Positions 51,001 to 61,087 of a stretch of DNA of 64,000 nucleotides are shown here, one piece after another. The stretch spans positions 1,466,001 to 1,530,000 of the forward strand of contig JACVVK020000018.1 of the NCBI GenBank assembly GCA_018292915.2, in the 5' to 3' direction. Source of the DNA: Batillaria attramentaria. Taxonomy: Eukaryota > Mollusca > Gastropoda > Batillariidae. Within the stretch, counting starts at the first letter, position 1; every line of letters starts with the position of its first letter. The position numbers were made by a program, and so were the translations under genes. A model generated the notes under the pieces. The model saw only the letters and a program-made list of their open reading frames with translations, was not told the DNA's origin and did no database searches.

Positions 51001-53062
51001 GGGGGGGGGGGGGGGTAAAACTTGGAAGACGTCTCTTTGTGTGCATGTGTGATTTAAAAAAAAATATATGTGTATATATATATATATATATTTATTTATT
51101 TTTTTCAGTTGTGCCATGTGCTGGCAGAACAGATTTGCCATGACAGAGTCCCTCCTCCTGATGCCTACTTGAAAACCCTGTCTCTTGAAGAATGGTGGCA
51201 AGTGACAGGAACTTTGAGGGCGTTCATGAGATTGTCCATCAGAAAAAATTGGACGAAGGATCAGGTGCATTGCATATATATATATATATATATCTTTGCT
51301 GATGGAGTTTTTCAGTATTGTGGCTTTTCGTGCCTGTATTATGACACTGGAGCTGTAGAAATGGTCTCATAACTGAAATAATTCTTATTTGCAGATGCTA
51401 GAAACTATGGGACCAGTGCCTGATGACCACAAGAAAGCTGCGGTGGAGGTTGTCAATGTACACAGGGAGGAGCTGCGGTTACGACTTGTAGATGACACAA
51501 CAGCCATCTCCCAGTGTGTGCTGAAAGACTTTGACTGGCAGCTCAAGGTGTGTTTTATGATTTCTTATTGTATTGAAAAGCTGTCATCAGATACGGCTTA
51601 AAATCTTCTGCCTTTTGGCAGATTTCCACCTTTAGATAAGAACTGGCACTCCCCTCCCCCAACAGTGTGTTTCCTCCTGTGAAGCACATAAAATGCACCA
51701 AACTTCACACATTGTAGTCTAATTCTAAAGCATTTAAAATCATGCCAAAATACACCAAATTGTAGATTTTAGGGTTTTTGTTTTTGTTTTGTTTTTTAAA
51801 TTCCGGGGTAGCATATCCCTGGACACCCCTAGCATAACAAATGCGGCTTTGCCACTTCAGCACTAAATGCTACACACTTTTCCTCCTTTTCGATCATGGA
51901 TAATGATCATAATTATACATACACATATAAGCAATTTTTTTTAATTTTTTTTTTGCTGCCTCAACTCTTTGCAAACTCTTTGCCAGCTCCAGTGGTGTTC
52001 CGTCCAGGTCATGGGTGGAATCCACGGAGGGCTCGGAAGCTGGGGCAATTTTTTTATTTTTTTTGATGGAGATGAGGATGATGGTAAGATGATGCCATGG
52101 AGGTCCGTGTGGTTTGGGACTGCGGGATAGGGCTGCGTTCCACGCTTCCTGTCATAAATATCCCAGCATTAACCTGGCCCGGGAACTACGACACCTGCGG
52201 TGCCGGCCATGTAATCATCCACATCAATAGACGTGTCATACCAAGAAAAGAACCCCAAAGTCGCACCATGAAGTGGGTGAATCTCGGCTGTGTGCCAACA
52301 GCCTCCACATTGGGCCCATCTGGGTAGGAGCCGGGTTTTCCGGTCCATGGTCCGAAGGGCTAACCGCAACACTATGGGGGCCGGTTGTGTAGAAGCAAAA
52401 TTGATAATGTGATGGAAGTGTGTTATCCTTGTTTGTGTTGAAATGTAGTTTTGGGTCAAATAAAAGTGCATGTCAGTGGATGGATGGTTGACACCCATGC
52501 AGTGTCTACCTCAGCAGTAGTAATTGATGGAGACTTGCTGTTATCATTATGTCTTTTTCCTTTCCAGCTGGTGATGTCGTCTGATAAATTATCATCTTTG
52601 AACGAGCCTCTGCTGAATGTTGACCTTGACCTTCAGGATGGATCAGGCTCCAGTAAACAGGTTGCGGTTGAACTTGATCAAGCCGACCTGAAGAAGCTTC
52701 TTGCATCTTTAGAAGGCTGTAGTAAGGTAACGGGAGCTTCATATTTATTTGTATTAATTTTATGAAATTGAATAAAATCGCACGTAGCAATGTATGTAAA
52801 CTTGCATGTATTATTATTGTTATTATTATCATCGTCATTATTAATAATATTTTTTCTATCACTAGTGCAAGGTTTATGTGCAGACACAACTGTATTGAAA
52901 GAAAATTATAAAAACTGATAAAAAAAGCCACATTTAACTTAAAGACACAGACTTTTTAAAAATCAGTTTGAAGAGAATCGTAAAAATTTTCGTTTTGTAT
53001 TTATTTCTTTATTTGTTTGTTCTTTTATTTACCTTCAGGCTGTACAGCAGCTGACTGTGTGA
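50600..53062 (+). CDS. COMMD8: COMM domain-containing protein 8, whole gene
   Basis: Subunit of the Commander complex, which works with the retriever and CCC assemblies in endosomal recycling of membrane proteins and in NF-kB control (family knowledge). Five coding exons, 50600-50668, 51109-51264, 51395-51547, 52568-52726 and 53039-53062, all in phase 0, give 186 residues (human about 183). The N-terminal helical part has SLEEWWQVTGTLRAFMRLSI. The C-terminal COMM domain has VLKDFDWQLK, LVMSSDKLSSLNEPLLNVDL and LKKLLASLEGCSK. The DFDWQ-K--SSDK block and the pattern of exon ends identify COMMD8. Start ATG 50600 in ggtgcgatcATGG. Confidence 0.93.
51109..51264 (+). CDS. COMMD8: COMMD8 exon 2
   Basis: Acceptor atttttttcag. 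LCHVLAEQICHDRVPPPDAY, then SLEEWWQVTGTLRAF. Donor CAG|gtgcat. Confidence 0.93.
51395..51547 (+). CDS. COMMD8: COMMD8 exon 3
   Basis: Acceptor atttgcag. 51 codons ending VLKDFDWQLK, the start of the COMM domain. Donor AAG|gtgtgt. Confidence 0.95.
51950..52390 (+). repeat. Dispersed repeat in a COMMD8 intron
   Basis: Low-complexity T-run, then gatgaggatgatggtaagatg, gtgtggtttgggactg and cttcctgtcataaat. A related piece lies at 34925-35060 (gatgatgaggatgtgg, tgtggtttggggctgtg, cacttcctgtcataaatg). No coding capacity. The family is unknown. Confidence 0.55.
52568..52726 (+). CDS. COMMD8: COMMD8 exon 4
   Basis: Acceptor ctttccag. LVMSSDKLSSLNEPLLNVDL and VELDQADLKKLLASLEGCSK, the COMM domain core. 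Donor AAG|gtaacg. Confidence 0.95.
53039..53062 (+). CDS. COMMD8: COMMD8 exon 5 (terminal)
   Basis: Acceptor taccttcag. Encodes AVQQLTV and TGA, matching the length of the vertebrate C-terminus (VVLQLK-type). Confidence 0.85.
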   Translation, partial: AVQQLTV

Positions 53063-53251
53063 GGTGCATCCGTTGAGTAAATCACACTAAATGTGGATGT
53101 TGGGACCAAACAGAGCCAGCCTTCTGCAGAACAACAGAGTATTGGAACGTGCTTATGTATTGTCTGGAAGTTTTGTGCATGGGACATCTGATGTGTGCAC
53201 GTATCCAAGGATATATATATGTATACTAGGGCCTTGGCACTTGTGGGTATG

Positions 53252-53473
53252 CAGCGATCGTCAAATGTGTCAGGACCATGGTAGCCATTTGGGCTACCGC
53301 CCTGAACAAAACTGGTAGCCCGAAAAAAATTCTGGAAGCCGGAGTGGCTGCTATGTTCTGATTCATCTCAGAATTCCTGCTCGCCATTCGGGCTACCGCT
53401 ACCGGAGCTTTCACTCGCCCGACGGTAAATTTGGTAGTGAGAGCGAGCGGGCGAGCGCATTTGACAATCGCTG
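53252..53473. mobile_element. hAT-like MITE downstream of COMMD8
   Basis: Inverted ends cagcgatcgtcaaatg and catttgacaatcgctg differ at one position. 222 bp, no ORF. Flanked by ggtatg on both sides (53246-53251 and 53474-53479). It contains repeated gctaccg and ggtagc words. It may lie in the COMMD8 3' UTR. Confidence 0.7.
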
Positions 53474-53834
53474 GGTATGTGCATGGGTTAAGTCTCCAGA
53501 ACAGGGCTGATTTGAGACAGCCCAAAGCGGGCAGATCAGGCAATATGTTATTGGTATATGAGCATTTCAGGTGAGCACTCTTAATTGATAGAGAGGGCAG
53601 CATGCGATGGATGAGTTAAAAACATATTAGGGATCTTGACTGCCATGAAAAGCTAATGTGTGTGTGTTGAGCAACGTGTACAAATTGCATTAATGTGTGT
53701 TCTGTGGGCATACATGTTAGCATTATTTCAAAAGAAAGAGTGTATGGATCCACGCGCTCTGAAATGTGTACAGTAAAATACACTTTGTACAGAGTTTAAA
53801 ATCATGATAAATGTGTTTTCATCAAGCACAATGA

Positions 53835-53837
<3 letters not shown>

Positions 53838-53865
<28 letters not shown>

Positions 53866-53937
53866 CTGTGTGTGTCTGTGTGTGTGTGTGTGTCTGTGTG
53901 TGTCTGTGTGTGTGTGTGTGTCTGTGTCTGTGTGTGT
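53838..53937. repeat. (GT)n with TC interruptions
   Basis: About 100 bp of gt repeats broken by regularly spaced tctg. It ends 18 bp before the retrotransposon. Confidence 0.95.
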
Positions 53938-53950
53938 ACAAAAGTGGAGT

Positions 53951-53955
53951 TGTTG
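53951..53955. repeat. 5-bp target site duplication (left)
   Basis: TGTTG next to the 5' LTR; the identical partner is at 59167-59171. Confidence 0.9.
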
Positions 53956-54269
53956 TGTTGTAGAGATCGCGAAAAGTCACTGCATTTCGATGGAAATTTC
54001 TAGACCATCCCAGAACATGCGAGTGCAGTAACGTCAGCAGATTACGTAACCTCGGAAAGATTCCGTACTTGCCAGTATGTTACAGAATGTTCTAGATCTG
54101 ACCTGTTAGTATATAAGCAGCACTGCACAGCGTTCTGGGTTCTTCCTCTTTCATGAGTTTGTTCTTACGCATCTTCTGTTAATAAAGTATTGGAGTTCCA
54201 GCCTGTTGTATCCCGTGTCTTCTCTGCGAGTGCACCGAGAAAGCGACATAGCAGGAGAAAAATACAACA
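53956..54269 (+). repeat. 5' LTR
   Basis: 314 bp. Contains a TATA box (tatataag, 54110-54117), a poly(A) signal (aataaa, 54181-54186) and a CRE-like acgtcag upstream. Identical to the 3' LTR. Confidence 0.97.
54110..54117 (+). promoter_or_regulatory. TATA box of the LTR promoter
   Basis: tatataag, about 70 bp upstream of the aataaa signal, as expected for U3-R order. Confidence 0.75.
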
Positions 54270-54277
54270 GAAATATT

Positions 54278-54299
54278 TGGCGTCGCCGACAGGATTCGA
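54278..54299 (+). promoter_or_regulatory. Primer binding site
   Basis: tggcgtcgccgacaggattc followed by ga, 8 bp after the LTR. TGG pairs with a tRNA CCA end. The C after it (discriminator G) and a TTCGAAT-type T loop in the complement suggest a serine-type tRNA; the tRNA identity is inference. Confidence 0.65.
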
Positions 54300-54405
54300 C
54301 ATTGATCTACCTACGAAGGGACAGTACTCTCCAGTACTCAAGAAACTCCAAGTACAGAAGTTGCACCCCTTCAACTGTTGCAGCAGCGAAAATTGACGAC
54401 TGACC

Positions 54406-57312
54406 ATGGCAGAGACAGCGGAGCTGATAAAATTGCTTAGAGAGCAATTAGAACAGCAGAAGGAACAGATGAAGATTCAAATGGAACAGCAGAAGGAACA
54501 GATGAAGATTCAGAAGGAACAAATGGAACAGCAGAAGGAACAAATGGAACAGCAGAAGGAACAGATGAAGGAACAGATGAGAATTCAAGCAAAGCAGCAT
54601 GAAGAAGAATTAGCAGTCCAAAGAGAGCAGATGGGTGCGTTGATGAAGAGGATTCAAGTTCAGACACCGACTGGGGATTCCAGCGCAAGTACCCGTCCTC
54701 ACACTTCTACTGTTTCGACCGCCGCTATTCCACCTTTCGCTGCCTTTGATTCCACTTCAGAACTGTGGCCTGACTACTGGTCAAGGTTCTGCACATTTCT
54801 TGTCGCCAACGCCGTTCCTGACGACCGCAAGGCTCAAGTCTTCCTCACTAATCAGACTCCGGCTGTCTACAAGCAACTGGCAAATCTGGCTGCTCAACAG
54901 AATCCAAAAACGGACATCAACAGTCTGACGATGGACCAAATCGTCAAGTTCATGAAAGAACAATTTGACCCAAAACTGTTCATAGTGCGAGAACGTTTCA
55001 AGTTCTGGAGCAACATGGAACGGAAGCCAGGCGAAACACTCCAGGAGCTGGCAGCCCGTATACGTCAAGACGCGGCTACCTGTGACTTTCCTTCGATCCA
55101 AGATCCACAAGATGAAGCTCTTAGGCAGAGATTCATATGTTCTGTCAACAACGAAGCTGTCTTAAAGGCTCTTTTCAAGGTCAAGGATACCGAGTTGGAT
55201 TTTGCCAAGGCTGTCAAGATCGCCATAGAGACTGAAGACGCGGCAAAGGTGGCCAAGGAAACTGTCTACGGTTCCAAGCCTAGGCCGGTCAACAAAGTCA
55301 AGGCGAACAACAAAGGGGGTCAACCAAAGAACCACCAGCAGTCTAACTCCACGACCAGCGATTCAGCAAAGTGCTACAGGTGTGGAAAGGCTCATAAAGC
55401 AACAGACTGCTTCTACAAAGAATCCAAATGCAACTTCTGTCAGAAGATAGGACATTTGGAGGCTGTCTGCAGGAAAAAACTGCATCAACAGCAACAAGGG
55501 GGACGACAATCTGCAAAATCTTCAGTGAAAAGTATCACAAAAGCAGAGCTTGTCAAAGCCATCCTCGGCGAAGTTCCCCAAGACACTCCTAGGTTGGACG
55601 TTCCAGTCACAATCCAGGATCAACAGTTCACGATGGAGCTGGACACTGCAACCACAGGAAATTTTGTTTCTGTGCCAGTCTGGAAACAACTGGGAAAACC
55701 GAAGCTGGATGACGTCACACATCGGTACGAGTCTGCCAGCAAACACGACCTACCCGTGTTGGGCACCTTCATGGGCCAAACTAAGGACCCAGTGACTGGT
55801 AAACAGAGCTCCATTCCCTACATCGTCACCAAGATCCCTGATCTCAACCTACTTGGACGAAACGCGATCCAGGCTCTGGGAATTTCAGTGGACAATGCCC
55901 TTGGACTGAAGAGCATAGAGAGTCAAGTCAAGAGCGAGGGTGCAAAAGAATCGCATCCGAAGACCTCCAGCACAACTTATGCTTCTCTTCAAAAGGATTG
56001 CCACACTCTCTGCGACAAGTTCCCAGATCTGTTCAAGGAAGAATTGGGATGTCTGAAGGATTTTGAGCTGGAAGTAAAGTTCAAGTCCGACGCGAAGCCG
56101 GTTTTTCACAAGGCAAGGCCGGTTCCGTTCGCTCTTCGTGATGACCTGACGAAAGGCTACGAAGAAGGCATCGCCAAAGGAGTCTGGAAGCCAGTCCAGT
56201 TCAACGACTATGGAACACCAGTTGTTCCAATTCGTAAGACAAACAGTACAGGCGCCCTGAAGCCAAAACTGCGGATCTGTGGTGACTACTCAGTTGGGAT
56301 CAACGATCAACTTGCTGATCACCGTCACCCAATGCCTCTCCCAGAGGAACTGATGCAAAAGCTGGGAGGAGGATTCTGTTACACAAAGATCGACCTCGCT
56401 GATGCCTACAACCAGATCAAGCTGGCACCAGAAAGTCAGCGCAGACTAGCCCTCAGCACTCACCGTGGGGTACTTCTGCAACAACGACTACCTTTCGGAA
56501 TCAAGTCAGCACCTGGTTATTTTCAGGAGATCATGGAAAATCTCACCAGTGATCTGCCTGGAGTTGCCGTCTTCCAAGATGACATACTCACCAGCGGGAA
56601 GGATGCCAAAGATCATCTGAGCAATCTGGAACGACTACTCACGCGTCTGAACGACAAAGGACTCAGATGCCGTCGTGAAAAATGCCTGTTTGCTCAACCC
56701 AGTGTGGAATACCTTGGACACACTCTATCGGCTGAAGGAATCTCCAAAGGATCCAAAGTCGAGGCAGTCTTGGAGATGCCACCACCTACGGATGTCTCAA
56801 GCTTGAAGTCTTTTCTGGGCTCAGTACAATTCTACGGGAAATTCATCCCAAACCTGGCTACTATGGCAGAGCCACTCTACCGCCTGACAAAGAAGGCAAG
56901 TCCCTGGAAGTGGGGAGAAGAGGAACAAGCAGCTTTTGAACAGCTGAAGAATGTGCTTTCCTCTGATCAAGTCCTTGTACACTTCGACCCAGAAAAGCCT
57001 GTGGGGCTGGCTTGTGACGCATCCAACGTTGGAATTGGAGCAGTACTGTTTCATCGCTATCCGGATGGAAGCGAGCGCCCAATTGCCAATGTGTCCAAGA
57101 CTCTTACAGCTGCAGAAAGAAACTACAGCCAAATCCACAAAGAAGCCCTAGCCATCATCTATGGTTTGCGGAAATTCTACCAGTATCTGTACGGACGACA
57201 GTTCATACTGGTGACTGATCACAAGCCCCTGACGACGCTGTTCGGACCAAAGAAAGGGACACCACTTCTTGCAGCTAACAGACTAGGTCGGTGGGCCCTA
57301 TGGCTGAACTAA
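54406..57312 (+). CDS. Gag-pol, first part: gag, protease, RT, RNase H
   Basis: 968 codons to the in-frame TAA. Residues 1-80 form a Q/E/K-rich coiled coil made of short repeats (EQQKEQMKIQ-like). Residues 100-300 are a retrotransposon gag. Two zinc knuckles follow: CX2CX3HX4C from residue 323 and canonical CX2CX4HX4C from residue 342. The protease active site near residue 413 reads DTA where retropepsins usually have DTG/DSG. RT has LRICGDYSVG, YTKIDLADAYNQIKL and FQDD at 723-726. RNase H has ACDAS with Asp 871 and VTDHKPLTTL. The start is ATG 54406 in tgaccATGG. The frame continues past the stop into integrase. Confidence 0.95.
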   Translation: MAETAELIKLLREQLEQQKEQMKIQMEQQKEQMKIQKEQMEQQKEQMEQQKEQMKEQMRIQAKQHEEELAVQREQMGALMKRIQVQTPTGDSSASTRPHTSTVSTAAIPPFAAFDSTSELWPDYWSRFCTFLVANAVPDDRKAQVFLTNQTPAVYKQLANLAAQQNPKTDINSLTMDQIVKFMKEQFDPKLFIVRERFKFWSNMERKPGETLQELAARIRQDAATCDFPSIQDPQDEALRQRFICSVNNEAVLKALFKVKDTELDFAKAVKIAIETEDAAKVAKETVYGSKPRPVNKVKANNKGGQPKNHQQSNSTTSDSAKCYRCGKAHKATDCFYKESKCNFCQKIGHLEAVCRKKLHQQQQGGRQSAKSSVKSITKAELVKAILGEVPQDTPRLDVPVTIQDQQFTMELDTATTGNFVSVPVWKQLGKPKLDDVTHRYESASKHDLPVLGTFMGQTKDPVTGKQSSIPYIVTKIPDLNLLGRNAIQALGISVDNALGLKSIESQVKSEGAKESHPKTSSTTYASLQKDCHTLCDKFPDLFKEELGCLKDFELEVKFKSDAKPVFHKARPVPFALRDDLTKGYEEGIAKGVWKPVQFNDYGTPVVPIRKTNSTGALKPKLRICGDYSVGINDQLADHRHPMPLPEELMQKLGGGFCYTKIDLADAYNQIKLAPESQRRLALSTHRGVLLQQRLPFGIKSAPGYFQEIMENLTSDLPGVAVFQDDILTSGKDAKDHLSNLERLLTRLNDKGLRCRREKCLFAQPSVEYLGHTLSAEGISKGSKVEAVLEMPPPTDVSSLKSFLGSVQFYGKFIPNLATMAEPLYRLTKKASPWKWGEEEQAAFEQLKNVLSSDQVLVHFDPEKPVGLACDASNVGIGAVLFHRYPDGSERPIANVSKTLTAAERNYSQIHKEALAIIYGLRKFYQYLYGRQFILVTDHKPLTTLFGPKKGTPLLAANRLGRWALWLN

Positions 57313-58818
57313 TTCGACTACACGATCGAGTACCGGAAAACTGCAGATCACGGCAATGCAGATGCCCTCAGTCGCTTGCCTTCTGGAGACGACATCGACT
57401 TTGACAGGGAGGAGAGTGGGGAAGACACGGACATGGTGTGCGCCATCCGAGTTCTCAGTCTTCAAGTCAAACCTTTCGACGCCAACATCCTTCGTCAAGA
57501 GTCAGGCAAAGATCCAGTGATAGCTACAGTGATGCGCTACGTGCGCGAAGGGTGGCCGCTGAAGCACGCTGAGATCAACGAAGAAGTCAGAAAGTTCCAG
57601 AAGTTGTCAGATTCTCTCAGTACCTGCCACGGATGCCTCATCTATGGTACAAGAGTTGTGATTCCACAAAGCCTGCAGCCCAAGATCCTTGATCTTCTGC
57701 ACATCGGACACTTCGGCATGGAACGCATGAAGCAGTTGGCAAGAACTGCAGTATACTGGTCCGGTATCGACGCTGCAATAGAGATGACGAGTCGACGATG
57801 TGACTCCTGCGGCGAACATCAAAACAAGCCATCCAAACCGCCAGTTCATCCCTGGATGTTACCAGAGAAGCCCTGGAGCCGAGTTCACGTGGACCACGCC
57901 ATCAACTTCATGGGCACCAACTGGCTGGTGATCACGGATGCTTACTCAAAGTACCCATGCATCCACCCAACGTCATCCACGTCCACTAGAGCTACTCTAG
58001 ACCTGCTGGAAGAAGACTTCGCTCACTTCGGATACCCACACACGTTGGTCTCCGACAATGCAACCACCTTTGTTTCTGAAGAGTTCCAGAGCTGGTGCAA
58101 GGAACGTGGGATCACGCACCTGACAGGAGCGCCCTATCATCCTGCTACCAATGGAGCTGCAGAACGGCTGGTGCAGACATTCAAGCAAGCTCTCAGGAAG
58201 TCTTCTCTGCCCCCGAAGCGAGCACTTCAAGAGTTTTTGATGCAGTACCGGAGAATGCCGACATCCTGCGGATTCTCTCCGAGTGAACTCTTGATGTCCA
58301 GACAGATTCGGACAAGGATCGACACTTTGCTTCCCTCGCCAGCACACATAGCTCAGGGCAAGCAATCCAAGGAGGCATCTAAAACTCAGGTGACTCCAGA
58401 CTCTGGAGGTGTCGCCAAGGTGACCAGGCAATACAAGGCTGGAGATCCAGTATACGCACTGTACTATGGACCTCACCATGCCAAGCAGCCCAGATGGGTA
58501 CCAGCAGTGGTCAAGAAGTCTACGGGTACTCGCTGCTTCAACGTCAAGGTAGTTCCTCGTGGCCCAGTTTGGAGACGACACTGGGAACAGTTGCGCCCAC
58601 GTTACGCTTCTGAAGAGGACAGCGAACCTGGTGATTCACCAGATGCCTCTGAGCTCCCGATCGACCATCCGATGGAGATTCTGGAGAACGTGCCACCGAC
58701 ACAGAACCAGAGCAGACCACGACTGCCCAGGACCAAGCCACCTGTTCCAGAGTATGGTCCAGACAACCCCAGACGATCCAAAAGAACACCAAAACCCAGA
58801 GACAGACTTTGTTGTTGA
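57313..58818 (+). CDS. Gag-pol, second part after the stop: integrase
   Basis: Same frame as the upstream ORF; the first in-frame ATG is 57376. It starts with FDYTIEYRKTADHGNADALS, normally contiguous with RNase H. From ATG 57376 (residue 1) it has the HHCC zinc site (HIGHFG ... CDSCG), then the DDE triad D173, D227 and E263 with the canonical 35-residue spacing between the last two. The C-terminal GPY/F-like module is KQPRWVPAVVKKSTG to GPVWRRHWEQLRPRY. The basic proline-rich tail ends at TGA 58818. Without readthrough this part would not be made as a fusion. Confidence 0.93.
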   Translation, partial: FDYTIEYRKTADHGNADALSRLPSGDDIDFDREESGEDTDMVCAIRVLSLQVKPFDANILRQESGKDPVIATVMRYVREGWPLKHAEINEEVRKFQKLSDSLSTCHGCLIYGTRVVIPQSLQPKILDLLHIGHFGMERMKQLARTAVYWSGIDAAIEMTSRRCDSCGEHQNKPSKPPVHPWMLPEKPWSRVHVDHAINFMGTNWLVITDAYSKYPCIHPTSSTSTRATLDLLEEDFAHFGYPHTLVSDNATTFVSEEFQSWCKERGITHLTGAPYHPATNGAAERLVQTFKQALRKSSLPPKRALQEFLMQYRRMPTSCGFSPSELLMSRQIRTRIDTLLPSPAHIAQGKQSKEASKTQVTPDSGGVAKVTRQYKAGDPVYALYYGPHHAKQPRWVPAVVKKSTGTRCFNVKVVPRGPVWRRHWEQLRPRYASEEDSEPGDSPDASELPIDHPMEILENVPPTQNQSRPRLPRTKPPVPEYGPDNPRRSKRTPKPRDRLCC

Positions 58819-58842
58819 AGTTTGTTGTGAAACAACAATTTT

Positions 58843-58852
58843 GGTAGGGAGG
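58843..58852 (+). other. Polypurine tract
   Basis: ggtagggagg directly before the 3' LTR TG, the expected plus-strand primer site. Confidence 0.8.
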
Positions 58853-59166
58853 TGTTGTAGAGATCGCGAAAAGTCACTGCATTTCGATGGAAATTTCTAG
58901 ACCATCCCAGAACATGCGAGTGCAGTAACGTCAGCAGATTACGTAACCTCGGAAAGATTCCGTACTTGCCAGTATGTTACAGAATGTTCTAGATCTGACC
59001 TGTTAGTATATAAGCAGCACTGCACAGCGTTCTGGGTTCTTCCTCTTTCATGAGTTTGTTCTTACGCATCTTCTGTTAATAAAGTATTGGAGTTCCAGCC
59101 TGTTGTATCCCGTGTCTTCTCTGCGAGTGCACCGAGAAAGCGACATAGCAGGAGAAAAATACAACA
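58853..59166 (+). repeat. 3' LTR
   Basis: 314 bp, same as 53956-54269. Poly(A) signal at 59078-59083, TATA box at 59007-59014. Confidence 0.97.
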
Positions 59167-59619
59167 TGTTGAAACTAGGAGATTATTACAGAAATTACCC
59201 GAACATGTAAAGACTGGACCAGGATGTCTCTGACAGCAACATATGTTAGTACCGTCCAGAACACATGGCTGATACGGCAGAACAAAGACAGTGGCATCGC
59301 ACCACATGCATTAAATGGACGCAAGTCAACTTTTCCAAACTCACAGATTGACATGCTGCTTACAATGACAAATACATACCATAAAACACACATTAAATTG
59401 TATCTATCTCGGACTGTTGCTAAGATGTGAGGAAAAAATATATGATGGTCCTATCGCCTAAGTTTTAAGCATTCTGAGGCAACACTAGTTTCACTCAGGT
59501 GAAACCCAGTAAATGAGTTGGACAAAGCAAATGAAAACGAAGATGAGAGAGCTCTAAGATAGTGTTTGGTGATCTCGCTGAAGCGCTAGTGCCCAGACAA
59601 TCATAGACAGCACCTTCAG

Positions 59620-59870
59620 GGCAATCTGGCTATGCGGCTAGACCGAGTTGCTGGGTCGAGTTTGAAACGGGCCGATTTGACCTGGTTGCGTCATTTTGAG
59701 AGCCTGGTAGCTTAGCGGTGAAGCGAGTATGGTCCAAGGGAAAACACTCCAGGTCACCTAGCTGACGGGACGCAACTGCAATCGTTTGATCGAACCATGT
59801 CGCATCCCGACCACGTCGACAGCCACGGTTTTCACAAGGAAATACAGCTCGGAAATAAGGTAAATATCGC
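59620..59870 (+). repeat. Possible SINE-like repeat
   Basis: tggtagcttagcggtgaagcg is box-A-like and gttgatcga-type words follow, but box B is poor and no flanking duplication was seen. The rest of 59172-61033 has no recognisable gene; (GA)n runs lie at 60690-60702 and 60786-60801. Confidence 0.3.
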
Positions 59871-61033
59871 ATGAGTTTACTCAGATATTCATTTTCTTTT
59901 GTTCAGCAAAGTTTCGTAAAAATCTGTGGCCGATCAAAATCCTACTTCGCATGCAAGCTTTGAAAACATGCCGTTGATCGGTTACCATTGGTTCTTGAGT
60001 CAGTGGCATAGGCAGATGATGCCGTTCCATTATCGATTGGAACACCGTTGTTATTGTGTGCACAGGGAAATTGTGTACATCACAGGGTGGTTTTCTTAGT
60101 AGTGTTGGCCCATTAGTACTGAGGCTTCATTACGTGTGTACTGACGCAAGGCGTTGGCCGTCACAGTGTCAGTAATAAATTAACGTGGAGTGCCGGTAAT
60201 TAACGCTTTACTCCCTTTAGAACCTTTCCACCACTTTCTTAGTTTCTGGTCAAACGTTTCTGCCATTCGCTTTCCAGAAGATCTGCACACACGCCTTACT
60301 TGCTGCAGCACTAATTTAGTTAAGTGGTGATTGAATATGCTTGCAAACAGTACATAATTTGCATACACACAGCGGCGTGCACACATCGGTTACAGATGGA
60401 GCATCCTGTGTAGTCTTCCAGTCAAGCGCCTCCCAGTAATCCTCTTACAAACCTCATCCTGTGAAATACATGCCCGACTAGTTTCCAAACGCTGTAGTAC
60501 TTACTGAACAGTACTTGGAGATAAACTGTAACTGGCCAGTGGTCTAGCGTTCACCATGTGCAGGTTTTTTGGTGATATCTGTAGTCACTACGAGTATAAA
60601 TTGATCATAATAAGCTTAATATGCACGTACATTTCTACATAATACCCTGTTGCATGTCTGCTTTGTGGGTATGTATGTGGGTGTGGCAGAGAGAGAGAGA
60701 GACTGAGCTATACAGATGCATGCATGACTGGTCTGGACTGAACATCACGATGTGCATGATACAATCAGTCTGCATTGTTTGTCAGAGAGAGAGAGAGAGA
60801 GCAGTTGTAATAAAGCAGCTCATATGTTCACATCAACCTTTCCCCTCTTTCTCCTGTGTCGATCCTCCCATGTGCCACTCACCCACCCACACACACTAAA
60901 ATTTAGAGCTTCACATACATGACTTGAATTCTCACTTTCATTCAATTTCACGACTGATGTTGCATATGGCAGGTAAGGTGATCATTTATCTGTAATCGCA
61001 CCGGTGCTTCCCAGAGCTGCAGCTGTCCTCAAA

Positions 61034-61087
61034 ATGCCAGTCAGACTTCGTTTCCCTCGTTATCCCAAAGAGCATGATTCACTGGAG
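61034..61087 (+). CDS. RNF121: RNF121 exon 1 (probable)
   Basis: ATG 61034 opens MPVRLRFPRYPKEHDSLE, ending GAG|gtatct in phase 0, compatible with the next exon. This N-terminal stretch is poorly conserved in the family, so the exon is inferred from frame and donor only. Confidence 0.5.

Larger units (their letters stand above)
53956..59166 (+). mobile_element. Full-length Ty3/Gypsy LTR retrotransposon (Mag/K02A2.6-like)
   Basis: 5211 bp: 5' LTR 53956-54269, primer site at 54278, a single gag-pol frame 54406-58818 interrupted by one TAA at 57310-57312, polypurine tract 58843-58852 and 3' LTR 58853-59166. The LTRs are both 314 bp, start TGTTGTA and end TACAACA (7-bp inverted ends), and read identical base for base by eye. 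The target duplication is TGTTG (53951-53955 and 59167-59171). Domain order protease-RT-RNase H-integrase is that of Ty3/Gypsy. RT and integrase wording is closest to Mag/K02A2.6-type elements, from memory. It lies in the same orientation as its neighbours, between COMMD8 and RNF121. Confidence 0.97.

Noticed and set aside
57997..58581. Minus-strand ORF of 194 codons in the retrotransposon
   Set aside because: Shadow of the integrase frame; it has no recognisable domain.
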